Origin: Bradyrhizobium sp. WSM3983
GTDB taxonomy: Bacteria > Pseudomonadota > Alphaproteobacteria > Rhizobiales > Xanthobacteraceae
DNA length: 64,000 nt
Assembly (NCBI RefSeq): GCF_000473045.1
Contig: NZ_AXAY01000022.1
Coordinates: 25,626 to 89,625 of the forward strand
Direction of reading: 5' to 3'
Within the stretch, counting starts at the first letter, position 1. Each line of letters opens with the position of its first letter. The notes beneath the pieces are model-generated. The model was not told the origin of the DNA, made no database searches, and was given only the letters and a program-made list of their open reading frames with translations. The position numbers and the translations under genes were made by a program. Below are positions 28,598-37,023 of this stretch, piece by piece.

Positions 28598-29365
28598 ATG
28601 GCCGCCGAAATTCGTACTTTCACCTGTTTAAACGACAATTTCGGTTATCTGATCCACGATGTGGAAACCAAGGCAACCGCCTCGATCGACGCACCGGAAG
28701 CCGGCCCCATCATCAAGGCACTGGAGCGGGAGGGCTGGCAGCTCACCGACATCCTGATCACCCATCATCATGGCGATCATGTCGGCGGGGTCGCCGAACT
28801 CAAGCAGAAATACAATTGCCGCGTCGTCGCGCCGCATGACAAGACGACGAAGATTGCTGATGTCGATCTGCGCGTCGCTAACGGCGACGTGATCAAGGTC
28901 GGCACGCTGCTGGGGCGCGTGCTGGAGACACCCGGCCACACGCTCGACCACATCTCCTATGTGTTCGATACCGAGAAGACGCTGTTCGCCGCTGACACGC
29001 TGTTCTCGATCGGCTGTGGCCGCGTATTCGAGGGCACCTACCCGATGATGTGGGATTCGTTGTTGAAGCTGCGGGCGCTACCCGACGACTTCAAGCTCTA
29101 TTGCGGCCACGAATACACGGCGTCCAACGTCAAATTCGCGCTGACCGTCGATCCCGACAATGCGGCGCTCCAGGCGCGCGCGGCCGAAGTGACGAGGCTG
29201 CGGGCGGAGAACAAGCCGACCATTCCCTCACTGCTTGGTGATGAGAAGCGAGCAAACGTGTTCCTGCGCGCTGATGAACCGTCGGTCGCAGCCAGGCTAC
29301 ACATGAAGGGCGCGGATGCCGCCGCAGTGTTCGGCGAGCTGCGCGAGCGCAAAAACAAATCCTGA
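28598..29365 (+). CDS. gloB: Hydroxyacylglutathione hydrolase (glyoxalase II)
   Basis: 255 residues. The metal-binding motif THHHGDH is at residues 55-61, with further ligands in ETPGHTLDHISYVF and ADTLFSIGCGRVFEGT; the C-terminal glutathione-binding part (CGHEYTASNVKFALTVDPDN) is present. It hydrolyses S-lactoylglutathione, the second step of methylglyoxal detoxification. The start at 28598 (MAAEIRTFTC) is the family start; the long open frame upstream is antisense to the methyltransferase. Confidence 0.95.
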   Translation: MAAEIRTFTCLNDNFGYLIHDVETKATASIDAPEAGPIIKALEREGWQLTDILITHHHGDHVGGVAELKQKYNCRVVAPHDKTTKIADVDLRVANGDVIKVGTLLGRVLETPGHTLDHISYVFDTEKTLFAADTLFSIGCGRVFEGTYPMMWDSLLKLRALPDDFKLYCGHEYTASNVKFALTVDPDNAALQARAAEVTRLRAENKPTIPSLLGDEKRANVFLRADEPSVAARLHMKGADAAAVFGELRERKNKS

Positions 29366-29402
29366 AGTACAAGTCCTCACGACCAAGTCCTGACGGGGAT
29401 CG

Positions 29403-29825
29403 ATGCCGACCGCAGCCGAGATCATCGCACGCCTTGAACTCCGCCCGCACCCGGAGGGCGGCCATTATCGAGAGACCTTTCGCGACCAGACCACCGATGC
29501 CAATGGCCGCTCGCGCTCGACCCTCATCTACTTCCTGCTCGCGCGCGGCGAGCGCTCGCACTGGCATCGCATCGACGCGGTCGAGACCTGGCACTATTAT
29601 GCCGGCAGCCCGTTGACCCTGCGCATCGCACATGACGGCTGCTCCCAGCACGAGGTGCGGCTCGGCACGGACCTTGTGGGCGGCGAGCGACCGCAGGCGA
29701 TCGTGCCGGCGGATGCGTGGCAAATGGCGGAGACCACCGGCGAGTGGACACTGGTCGGCTGCACCGTGGCACCCGCCTTCGAGTTCGCAAAATTCGACCT
29801 CGCGCCGAAAGGCTGGGAGCCGTAG
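29403..29825 (+). CDS. Cupin domain-containing protein (DUF985)
   Basis: 140 residues. LELRPHPEGGHYRETFRD, TLIYFLLARGERSHWHRID and AVETWHYYAGSPLTLRIA match the DUF985 cupin family (PF06172). Some relatives bind sugars or act as isomerases, but no enzyme activity can be assigned. It follows gloB by 37 bases and may be cotranscribed. Confidence 0.87.
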   Translation: MPTAAEIIARLELRPHPEGGHYRETFRDQTTDANGRSRSTLIYFLLARGERSHWHRIDAVETWHYYAGSPLTLRIAHDGCSQHEVRLGTDLVGGERPQAIVPADAWQMAETTGEWTLVGCTVAPAFEFAKFDLAPKGWEP

Positions 29826-29835
29826 CGATTATCAT

Positions 29836-29934
29836 TCCGGGACCGCCCGAAAAGGACTGGGCCAAGAATCTTTCTCATCACCGTTGACGCGGATAAATGG
29901 ATTCCGGATTCGCGCTCCACGCGCCCGGGACGAC
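29836..29934. repeat. Degenerate intergenic repeat
   Basis: Between the cupin gene and a convergent transporter gene. It carries ATTCCGGGACC near its left end and GATTCCGGATTCGCGCTCCA followed by CGCGCCCGGGACGAC at its right end, reminiscent of the dispersed CCGGGACGAC-type elements of this genome. It is too degraded to align fully. Confidence 0.35.
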
Positions 29935-29936
29935 AG

Positions 29937-30806
29937 TCACCGCTTCCGGAGCACCATGTCCTTTGCCGCGATCAGGCCGCCGCCGGCGATCAGGATCGCG
30001 GCAATCGCGATGTTGGCGCTGGCTTTGGCAAAACCGGCGGCGATGAGAAAACCGGTCGACAAGAGCGGCGTCGCATAGGAGGCGGCGCCGAGCACGCGGA
30101 TATCGCCGCGCTTCATGCCGATGTCCCAGGCATAGAAGGCAGCGCCGACAGGGCCGATGCCGAGCCCGAGCACGGCGAGCCATTGTAACGTCGTCTCGGG
30201 CCACACCGTGGTTTCAAGCAGACCATGCATCAGCGCGGCAAGCACTGATGTGGCGAGGCAGAAGCCCGCGACCGCATCGGTCGGCACCGCCTTCAATCGC
30301 CGCGATAGCACCGAATAGGTCGCCCAGACGAAGGCGGCGATGAAGGCTGCGATCAATCCGGGCACCGCGCCCGGTGCGAAGCCAGAGGTATTGCCGGCAA
30401 ACAACAGCACGGTGCCGACGAGGCCGAGCACGGCGCCGATGATATGGTGCACGGCGAGCCGCTCGCCCGGCAGGAACGACGAGAACAGCACGATCAGTAG
30501 CGGCCACATGTAATTCAGAAGGCCGGCTTCGGCCGGCGGCGCGAAGCGCAGCGCGAGGAAATAGAGCGCGTGATAGCCGAACAGGCCACCGACGCCGACG
30601 AGCCACACGACGAGCGGCTGACGCAGGCTCTTCGCCACGTCGCCCCGGCCGATCCAGGTGAGCAGGCCGACGAGACCGCCGATCGCAAAGGTCATCGCAG
30701 CGAGCTGGAACGCCGGGATCTTTCCGGTCACCACCGTCATCACCGACAGCAATGACCACATCAGGATCGCGGTCAGTCCGATCAGTGTGGCTGTGCGCGG
30801 GGTCAT
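29937..30806 (-). CDS. EamA/DMT family exporter (YddG-like)
   Basis: 289 residues with about ten membrane helices. TATLIGLTAILMWSLLSVMT, FAPPAEAGLLNYMWPLLIVL and GYHALYFLALR resemble YddG-type exporters of aromatic amino acids. Substrate uncertain. It lies downstream of phbB on the same strand, with a hairpin between them. Confidence 0.8.
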   Translation of the reverse strand: MTPRTATLIGLTAILMWSLLSVMTVVTGKIPAFQLAAMTFAIGGLVGLLTWIGRGDVAKSLRQPLVVWLVGVGGLFGYHALYFLALRFAPPAEAGLLNYMWPLLIVLFSSFLPGERLAVHHIIGAVLGLVGTVLLFAGNTSGFAPGAVPGLIAAFIAAFVWATYSVLSRRLKAVPTDAVAGFCLATSVLAALMHGLLETTVWPETTLQWLAVLGLGIGPVGAAFYAWDIGMKRGDIRVLGAASYATPLLSTGFLIAAGFAKASANIAIAAILIAGGGLIAAKDMVLRKR

Positions 30807-30831
30807 GGATCAAAAGGCTCTGAGGACGATG

Positions 30832-30854
30832 ATGCCCGGCACGAGGCCGGGCAT
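30832..30854 (-). terminator. Hairpin after phbB
   Basis: ATGCCCGGC-ACGAG-GCCGGGCAT, a 9-bp perfect stem between phbB and the next leftward gene. There is no T-run on the minus strand, so termination is probable but not certain. Confidence 0.5.
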
Positions 30855-30921
30855 TTGCGTCTTCACTATCGCCTTGTCGCGCCCGAAGCTACAGGCTTTT
30901 GGCTCAAGGGCTGCTGCCCCG

Positions 30922-31647
30922 TCAGACCTGGTACTGACCACCATTGATGGTCATCGTCGATCCCGTGATGAAGCCGGCCTCGTCGGCCGCGAGGAACACG
31001 ACCGCGCGCGCAATCTCCTCTGGCTCGCCGAGCCTGTTGACCGGGATCTGCGGGATCACGTTCTTCTCCAGAACGTCCTTCGGCACCGCCTGCACCATTT
31101 CGGTGTTGATGTAACCGGGGCAGATCGCATTGACGGTGATGCCGCCCTTGGCATTCTCGAGCGCGAGCGCCTTGGTGAAGCCGATGTCACCGGCTTTCGC
31201 CGCGGAATAGTTGACCTGGCCGAACTGGCCCTTCTGGCCGTTGATCGACGAGATCGAGATGATGCGGCCGAACTTGCGTGCGCGCATGCCTTCGATGACC
31301 TGGCGCGTCATGTTGAACAGCGAACCGAGATTGGTGTTGATCACGGCATTCCACTGCTCGAGCGTCATCTTGTGGAAGGCGGTGTCGCGGGTGATGCCGG
31401 CATTGTTGACGAGCACCTCGATCGGCCCGAGTTCGGCCTCGACCTTCTTCACGCCTTCGGCGCAGGCATCGAAGCTGCTGACGTCCCATTTGTAGACGGC
31501 GATGCCGGTCTCGGCCTTGAACTTCTCCGCCGCCGCATCATTGCCGGCATAGCTCGCCGCGACGTTATAGCCTGCCGCTTTCAGCGCCTTGCTGATGGCA
31601 GCGCCGATGCCCCGCGTACCACCCGTCACCAATGCCACTCGTGCCAT
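30922..31647 (-). CDS. phbB: Acetoacetyl-CoA reductase
   Basis: 241 residues. A short-chain dehydrogenase with cofactor motif TGGTRGIG (residues 8-15), NNAGITRD, and the catalytic Ser-Tyr-Lys set in ISISSINGQKGQFGQVNYSA followed by AKAG. It reduces acetoacetyl-CoA to (R)-3-hydroxybutyryl-CoA with NADPH, the second step of polyhydroxybutyrate synthesis. It lies 241 bases downstream of phbA, behind a terminator, with PhaR-like motifs in the gap. Confidence 0.95.
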   Translation of the reverse strand: MARVALVTGGTRGIGAAISKALKAAGYNVAASYAGNDAAAEKFKAETGIAVYKWDVSSFDACAEGVKKVEAELGPIEVLVNNAGITRDTAFHKMTLEQWNAVINTNLGSLFNMTRQVIEGMRARKFGRIISISSINGQKGQFGQVNYSAAKAGDIGFTKALALENAKGGITVNAICPGYINTEMVQAVPKDVLEKNVIPQIPVNRLGEPEEIARAVVFLAADEAGFITGSTMTINGGQYQV

Positions 31648-31740
31648 TTCGCATTCCTTCCCTTGGACTCTTCGGACGTTTCTGCGTGATCGTTTTAGTG
31701 GTGGATTATGCGGTTGGTTTGACGGACATCAAGAACAAAA

Positions 31741-31761
31741 CGCCCGGCGTTGAGCCGGGCG
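31741..31761 (-). terminator. Rho-independent terminator of phbA
   Basis: On the minus strand the stem CGCCCGGC-TCAAC-GCCGGGCG is followed by TTTTGTTCTT. It lies 128 bases after the phbA stop and before phbB, so phbB probably has its own promoter or depends on read-through. Confidence 0.7.
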
Positions 31762-31831
31762 TTTGTATTTAGTCGAGGCTCGCGCGGTTGCGAAGAATAT
31801 TTGATTTGCAACCGCTGCCTTTTTAGTCGCG

Positions 31832-31862
31832 TGCAACGCACTCATTCAAGTGTGCAGCGCAC
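31832..31862. promoter_or_regulatory. Two TGCRNYGCAS-type motifs 21 bp apart, possible PhaR sites
   Basis: TGCAACGCAC at 31832-31841 and TGCAGCGCAC at 31853-31862 lie two helical turns apart in the phbA-phbB gap. They match the core of the TGC/GCA-type sequence reported for Bradyrhizobium PhaR (consensus recalled from memory). A plausible PhaR operator for phbB. Confidence 0.4.
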
Positions 31863-31888
31863 GCGCAAGTGACACGCGTCGGCTATCT

Positions 31889-33067
31889 TCAGTCGCGCGC
31901 CAGACACATCGCGATACCCATGCCGCCACCGATGCACAGCGTGGCGAGGCCCTTCTTCGAATCACGCTTTTGCATTTCGTGCAGCAGCGTCACCAGCACG
32001 CGCGCGCCGGAGGCGCCGACCGGATGGCCGATCGCGATCGCACCACCGTTGACGTTGACCTTGGAGGTGTCCCAGCCGAGGTCCTTGTTGACGGCGCAGG
32101 CCTGCGCCGCAAAGGCTTCGTTGGCCTCGATCAGGTCGAGATCGCCGACGCTCCAGCCGGCCTTCTTCAGTGCGGCGCGCGAGGCCGGGATCGGGCCAGA
32201 GCCCATGATCTTCGGATCGACGCCGGCCTGGGCCCAGGACACGATGCGCGCGATCGGCGTCTTGCCTTCCTTGGCGGCCTGCTTGGCGGTCATCAACACC
32301 ACGGCGGCAGCGCCGTCATTGATGCCGGAGGCCGAACCTGCAGTGACCGTGCCATCCTTTTCGAAGGCGGGACGAAGCTTCGCCATCGCGTCGAGCGTTG
32401 CGCCGTGACGCGGATATTCGTCATCGCTGACGACGATGTCGCCCTTGCGCGTCTTGATGGTGACAGGGACGATCTCGTCCTTGAACTTGCCTGCCTTCTG
32501 AGCCGCCTCGGCCTTCTGCTGCGAAGCGACCGCGAATTCGTCCTGCTGGGCACGGGTGATCTGCCACTGCCGTGCGACGTTCTCGGCGGTGTTACCCATG
32601 TGGTAGCCGTTGAAGGCATCCCACAGGCCGTCCTTGATCATGGTGTCGACGAATTCGACTGGGCCCATCTTGACGCCGCCGCGCAGGTACTGGGCGTGCG
32701 GAGCCATGCTCATGGATTCCTGGCCACCGGCGACCACGATCTCGGAATCGCCGTTGAGCAGCGCCTGATAGCCGAGCGCGACCGTGCGCAGGCCCGAACC
32801 GCAGAGCTGGTTCACGCCCCAGGCCGGGCTCTCCACGGGAATGCCGGCCATGATCGAGGCTTGGCGGGCCGGGTTCTGGCCCTGAGCCGCGGTCAGGATC
32901 TGACCCATGATGACCTCCGAGACCCGGCCGGGCTCGATGCCACCACGTTCCAGCGCGGCCTTGATGGCGATGGCGCCGAGATCGTGGGCGGGAAGGGTCG
33001 CGAACGCTCCGTTGAAGCTTCCGACCGGGGTGCGGGCGGCGCTGACGATGACGACATCGTCTGACAT
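31889..33067 (-). CDS. phbA: Acetyl-CoA acetyltransferase (beta-ketothiolase)
   Basis: 392 residues. Nucleophile Cys89 is in NQLCGSGLRTVALG; GHPVGASGARVLVTLLHEM and CIGGGMGIAMCLARD carry the other catalytic His and Cys. It condenses two acetyl-CoA to acetoacetyl-CoA for polyhydroxybutyrate. The start at 33067 (MSDDVVIVSA) is chosen because CAGGAG sits 6 bases before it; the ATG at 33073 directly abuts that ribosome site and is too close. It is divergent from phaR. Confidence 0.95.
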   Translation of the reverse strand: MSDDVVIVSAARTPVGSFNGAFATLPAHDLGAIAIKAALERGGIEPGRVSEVIMGQILTAAQGQNPARQASIMAGIPVESPAWGVNQLCGSGLRTVALGYQALLNGDSEIVVAGGQESMSMAPHAQYLRGGVKMGPVEFVDTMIKDGLWDAFNGYHMGNTAENVARQWQITRAQQDEFAVASQQKAEAAQKAGKFKDEIVPVTIKTRKGDIVVSDDEYPRHGATLDAMAKLRPAFEKDGTVTAGSASGINDGAAAVVLMTAKQAAKEGKTPIARIVSWAQAGVDPKIMGSGPIPASRAALKKAGWSVGDLDLIEANEAFAAQACAVNKDLGWDTSKVNVNGGAIAIGHPVGASGARVLVTLLHEMQKRDSKKGLATLCIGGGMGIAMCLARD

Positions 33068-33182
33068 GGGCATCTCCTGGTGTTGAATGGGGGCAGGCGG
33101 GGCTGGGGAAACGGCTCGCCAGTCTCGAACAGCATCCTGTTAACGTCGTTGAGGCATGTCAATCGGCGGGTGACCGAATTCA

Positions 33183-33194
33183 TGCCGCAGCGCA
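33183..33194. promoter_or_regulatory. PhaR-like motif in the phbA-phaR gap
   Basis: Read on the minus strand, TGCGCTGCGGCA matches the recalled PhaR consensus TGCRNYGCASMA at 11 of 12 positions. It lies 116 bases upstream of phbA and 176 upstream of phaR. Inferred only from similarity and position. Confidence 0.35.
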
Positions 33195-33318
33195 TTCAAA
33201 ATAGCGTTCTTGGCGATTTCGCAAGCAGGTTTTTGCTGTGCAATTAACCGTGCCGCACAAAACGGTAGCGTGACCCCTTTGAAAATGCTTATTTTGTTGC
33301 GTTGCGTACTCTTCCCGC

Positions 33319-33337
33319 CCTGCGGTATTGCCGCAGG
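33319..33337. promoter_or_regulatory. Inverted repeat upstream of phaR
   Basis: CCTGCGG-TATTG-CCGCAGG, a perfect 7-bp inverted repeat 32 bases before the phaR start. CTGC/GCAG half-sites are a feature of PhaR targets in other alphaproteobacteria, so autoregulation is plausible. It could also be a leader hairpin. Confidence 0.4.
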
Positions 33338-33369
33338 TTCCCGTTCTCAGCGTTTGCAAGTGAGAGCCC

Positions 33370-33963
33370 ATGGCGAAATCAGACCAACCCACCACCATCA
33401 AGAAATACGCGAACCGCCGGCTCTATAACACCGGAACGAGCACCTACGTGACGCTGGAAGACCTCGCTGCCATGGTCAAGGACGGCGAAGATTTCCTGGT
33501 CTACGACGCCAAGTCCGGCGACGACATCACCCGCTCCGTGCTCGCCCAGATCATCTTCGAGCAGGAGAACAAGGCCGGCCAGAACCTGCTGCCGACCACC
33601 TTCCTGCGCCAGCTCATCCGCTTCTACGGCGACAGCATGCAGATGGTGGTGCCGAAATATCTGGAGCAGTCGATCGCGACGCTGACCCAGGAGCAGGAGA
33701 AGTTTCGCAAGCAGATCGCCAACACGCTCTCCGGTACGCCCTTTGCTCCGCTGGAAGAACAGGTCCGCCGCAACATGGAGCTGTTCCAGCAGACCTTCTC
33801 GATGTTCAAGCCGTTCGTTCCGCCGACGGGTCGCCCGGCAACAGCCGAGCCGGAGGCCGATGCCGGTGCCGAGCCGGCCAAGGACACCAACATCGACGAT
33901 CTGCGCCAGCAGATGAAGGAGATGCAGGAACGCCTCGAAAAGATGTCGAAGAAGGACGAGTAA
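33370..33963 (+). CDS. phaR: Polyhydroxyalkanoate synthesis repressor PhaR
   Basis: 197 residues. The N-terminal DNA-binding domain KKYANRRLYNTGTSTYVTLE and the PHB-accumulation regulatory domain TFLRQLIRFYGDSMQMVVPK are typical. PhaR binds DNA and PHB granules and, when granules form, releases the phasin and carbon-flux genes from repression. The C-terminus is a coiled-coil-like acidic segment (IDDLRQQMKEMQERLEKMSK). It is divergent from the phbA-phbB genes, the usual rhizobial layout. Confidence 0.95.
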   Translation: MAKSDQPTTIKKYANRRLYNTGTSTYVTLEDLAAMVKDGEDFLVYDAKSGDDITRSVLAQIIFEQENKAGQNLLPTTFLRQLIRFYGDSMQMVVPKYLEQSIATLTQEQEKFRKQIANTLSGTPFAPLEEQVRRNMELFQQTFSMFKPFVPPTGRPATAEPEADAGAEPAKDTNIDDLRQQMKEMQERLEKMSKKDE

Positions 33964-34067
33964 GTCTCTCGTCCGCACCGGCGCGTCCGCCTGCCGCGGG
34001 CGCGCAAACGACCAATTGATCGCAGCATCGCCACGTCGCCGCCATCCCGGTCAAGGCCGGAGCCGCC

Positions 34068-34688
34068 ATGTCTGACCGAACCACGCACTGGCAGAACGTC
34101 TACGCCACCAAGGGCGAGACCGAGGTCAGTTGGTTTCAGGATAGTCCGGCGATCTCATTGGAGATGATTCGTGCGGCCAGGCCGGGTCGTGCTGCGGCCA
34201 TCATCGATATCGGCGGCGGCGCGTCGCGATTGGTCGATGCACTACTTCAAGACGGATACCGCAATCTCGCCGTGCTGGACCTTTCCGCTAACGCGCTCGA
34301 CGCGGCGAAGAGACGAATCGGCGCGGCCGCCTCGACGGTCGACTGGATCGTCGCCGACGCCACCACATGGCGGCCGGCAAAGACCTGGGGCGTCTGGCAC
34401 GATCGCGCCGCGTTTCACTTCCTGACCGATCCGCTCGACAGGGCGGCCTACGTCGAACGCTTGCGGTCGGCGGTTATGCCGGGCGGGCAGGTGATCATCG
34501 CGACATTCGCGCCCGATGGCCCGGAGAGATGCAGCGGCCTGCCGGTGCAGCGGCACGACAGCGCCAGCCTTTCGGCGGAGCTCGGGCCGGAGTTCGAGCT
34601 GGTCGAGACACGCAACGAGACTCACCACACGCCGTGGCATTCGACGCAGGCATTTCAATTCAGCCGGTTTCGGCGACGGGGCTCATAG
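34068..34688 (+). CDS. Class I SAM-dependent methyltransferase
   Basis: 206 residues. It starts MSDRTTHWQNVYATKGETEV and has SAM motif I IIDIGGGASRLVDALLQDGY, an acidic residue after motif I (VLDLSANALDAA) and the block WHDRAAFHFLTDPLDRAAYV. Members of this small methyltransferase group carry no experimentally known substrate that I can name. It stands alone between phaR and a repeat element. Confidence 0.87.
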   Translation: MSDRTTHWQNVYATKGETEVSWFQDSPAISLEMIRAARPGRAAAIIDIGGGASRLVDALLQDGYRNLAVLDLSANALDAAKRRIGAAASTVDWIVADATTWRPAKTWGVWHDRAAFHFLTDPLDRAAYVERLRSAVMPGGQVIIATFAPDGPERCSGLPVQRHDSASLSAELGPEFELVETRNETHHTPWHSTQAFQFSRFRRRGS

Positions 34689-34718
34689 GAGACGGCGTGC
34701 GCATGCCACATTCTCGGT

Positions 34719-34842
34719 GTCGTCCTGGCGGAAGCCAGGACCATACCGCGTGATCCACCCGTAGTGCTCGGTGACAGTACCGGACAACAAGTCTTCGCCA
34801 AACATCTCCCTGGGGTAATGGGTCCGCTTTCGCCAGGACGAC
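34719..34842. repeat. Dispersed ~120-bp inverted-repeat element, copy 2
   Basis: Ends are GTCGTCCTGGCGGAAGCCAG and GCTTTCGCCAGGACGAC. The interior ACCATACCGCGTGATC and CTTCGCCAAAC ... CTGGGGTAATGGG matches copy 3 at 63062-63188. It sits just beyond the 3' end of the broken aminotransferase gene. Confidence 0.75.
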
Positions 34843-34851
34843 ATCAGCCCC

Positions 34852-35500
34852 CTAAGCCGCCAGCTTCACCGCATGGGCAAAGTCCCAATAGAGCTTGCGC
34901 GCCTTGGTATAGAGCGGGCCCGGCTTCAGCTCGCGCGCGTCGATGCGAATCACCGGCGCGACTTTGGCGAAATTGCCGGTGGAGAAGATCTCGTCGGCGG
35001 CGAGGAAATCGGCATAGCGCAGCGTCTTCTCGACCACGGTGACGCCGTCGGCACGGAGCAGGCTGATGACGCGCTGGCGCGTGATGCCGTTGAGGAAGGT
35101 GCCGCATCGGCGCCTCGTAGATGCACAGGCACCAATTGGTGGTTTCAGGATCGAACAGCACGCCCCCGCCCGAGCCGTTCTGCGCCCAGTACATCGGACG
35201 AACATAGAGCTCGGCATTCGCCGCGAAGCGCGCGATGCCCTCGTTCGCGAGCGCCAGCCAGGTGCCGGCATCGACCACCGGCTTCAGGCCAAAATTGATC
35301 GCGGACTGATTGGCCCGGGCGACGTGTCGGTCGAGATCGGGCGCGACGCCTTCGAATGCGCGCGCACCGTCGAACACCACCGAGCCGAGCCAGGCCGCAT
35401 GCGTGCGCGGCCCCATAATCGGCACATTGCCGTCATGCCATTTGCCTTCGAAGAAGGTCCAGCTCGGCGAATATTCGATCGGCTTCTTGATCTCGGCCAT
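34852..35500 (-). pseudogene. ilvE: Branched-chain amino acid aminotransferase, internal deletion plus frameshift
   Basis: The first frame (35500 to about 35104) reads MAEIKKPIEYSPSWTFFEGK to NWCLCIYEAPM, the N-terminal half of a class IV aminotransferase. The rest reads on in another frame from GTFLNGITRQRVISLLRADG to LYWDFAHAVKLAA (to 34852). Together they give about 215 residues against roughly 290-310 for the family. Aligned to E. coli IlvE, the join skips about 65 residues that hold the PLP lysine (Lys159 there), so the product cannot be active. The junction lies near 35100-35110. It would have moved amino groups to branched-chain keto acids. A sequencing or assembly error is possible but would have to remove a whole segment. 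Confidence 0.82.
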
Positions 35501-35650
35501 GACCGGCCTCCCCTCGAAAAATATCCGGGCACTATTGTCCCAATTTCTAAACGATTTGCTGAGGCGAAGCACCAACTCTCCCCTCCAGGGAGGTTTAGAC
35601 AACATCGCGACCAAACCGGCTATAGTGTGGGGCACGTCACGGAGTTCCCC

Positions 35651-36586
35651 ATGCCGCTCGATCCGCTCGCAAAGCGCTTGTTGACCATGATGGCCGCGGC
35701 TGCGCCGCAGGCGCGGAGCCGGCCGAGCGTGGAAGCGCGGCGGCAATCGCTGGCGAAGCTGATGCAGTTCGCGCGTGTCGAGGCGCCGGATGTAACGGCG
35801 TCCGACGGCACGCTGCCCGGCCCCGGTGGCGATCTGCCCTATCGGCTCTATTCGCCCGCGTCTGCCGGCGAGCGCGCGCCGGGCTTCGTGTTCTTTCATG
35901 GCGGCGGGCTCGTGGCCGGCAGCATTGCGACGCACGACCGCATCGCGGCTGCGCTCGCGCATGCGACCGGCTGCCGTCTCGTTTCGGTCGACTACCGCCT
36001 CGCGCCCGAGAACAAATTTCCTGCTGCTGTCGACGATGCGATCGCGGCGACTGAATGGGTCGCGCGCGAAGCATCCTCACTCGGCATCGACGCCGAGCGG
36101 CTGGTTGTCGGCGGCGATTCCGCCGGGGCGACGCTGGCTGCGATCGTATGCCAGGAGGCGGCGCGGAGCGCAGGCCTCTCCATCGTCGCACAATGCCTGA
36201 TCTGCCCGGTGCTGGATTTCGAGGAGACCTCGCCCTCGCGCGCGGCCTTCGCCGAGGGTCATCTGATCGATTGCGCCACCATCGAGGCCGATCTGTCCGA
36301 TTACCTGCCCGAGGGCCTGGATGCCGCCGATCCCCGCATCTCGCCGCTGCGCGCGACGCGGCTCTCAGGCCTGCCGACCGCGATCATCCATACCGCCGAA
36401 TTCGACCCGATGCGCGACGAGGGCAATGCCTATGCGCGCAAGCTGCTCGCCGCTGGCGTCGCGGTCGAGCACGTCTGCCACGACGGCATGGTTCACAATT
36501 TTCACGCCATGGGCGCGATCCTGCCGCAGGCGCAGCTCGTGCTGTCGCAGATCGGCGAGCAGGTCAGGCGCGCGGTGGAGAAATAA
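35651..36586 (+). CDS. Alpha/beta hydrolase, hormone-sensitive lipase-like esterase
   Basis: 311 residues. The oxyanion-hole motif HGGG (FVFFHGGGLVAGS), nucleophile GDSAGA, acid in AEFDPMRDEGNAYA and histidine in DGMVHNFHAMG form the complete HSL-family (esterase IV) set. It hydrolyses short-chain esters; the natural substrate is unknown. The ATG at 35651 has GGAG 6 bases upstream; the longer open frame is antisense to the aminotransferase remnant. It is divergent from that pseudogene. Confidence 0.9.
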   Translation: MPLDPLAKRLLTMMAAAAPQARSRPSVEARRQSLAKLMQFARVEAPDVTASDGTLPGPGGDLPYRLYSPASAGERAPGFVFFHGGGLVAGSIATHDRIAAALAHATGCRLVSVDYRLAPENKFPAAVDDAIAATEWVAREASSLGIDAERLVVGGDSAGATLAAIVCQEAARSAGLSIVAQCLICPVLDFEETSPSRAAFAEGHLIDCATIEADLSDYLPEGLDAADPRISPLRATRLSGLPTAIIHTAEFDPMRDEGNAYARKLLAAGVAVEHVCHDGMVHNFHAMGAILPQAQLVLSQIGEQVRRAVEK

Positions 36587-36595
36587 AGGCGCGAA

Positions 36596-36841
36596 TCACA
36601 CGCGCGCGTCAAGCACGGCCCTGGCCGCCACGATATAGTCGGGCCAATGCGCATCCGCATAGCACTCGGCCTGCCGTGCGCAAGTCACGTCGGGTGCGTG
36701 CGCGGCGGCAATCATGCGCGCGAAACGTTCTTCGGCAACTGTCGCATCCCCAACGGCGGGCGCCGGTGCAGCGGCCACGGCGGTCGGAGCCACGGCGAGC
36801 CCCGCCATTCCAGCGAGCAGGATGCGGCGTGACGTGTTCAT
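36596..36841 (-). CDS. Small exported hypothetical protein
   Basis: 81 residues starting MNTSRRILLAGMAGLAVAPT, a signal peptide with a twin Arg (possible Tat or Sec export), then a short mature part with two Cys (TCARQAECYADAHWPDYIVA). GGAGG lies about 9 bases upstream of the ATG. No family recognised. It converges on the esterase gene, 9 bases away. Confidence 0.65.
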   Translation of the reverse strand: MNTSRRILLAGMAGLAVAPTAVAAAPAPAVGDATVAEERFARMIAAAHAPDVTCARQAECYADAHWPDYIVAARAVLDARV

Positions 36842-37023
36842 GGCTGTCGTCCTCCATTGTCCGGCCTGCACTGTGGCCGGCGAGTGTGTCAGTGCGATCA
36901 CGGCAGGGTAACCGCGGACATCCGCATCGTCCATTGCCCGCGGATAGACCTTGACCACACGAACGATCACGTTCCATCTAGCGAGCGGTTCCATCATTAG
37001 AGCGCCACGCGTCGGATTGTCAC

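Noticed and set aside
36842..37023. Leftward frame extending the small exported protein upstream (to 37267)
   Set aside because: The ATG at 36841 has GGAGG and begins a signal peptide; the upstream part overlaps the divergent barrel-protein gene and is low-complexity.
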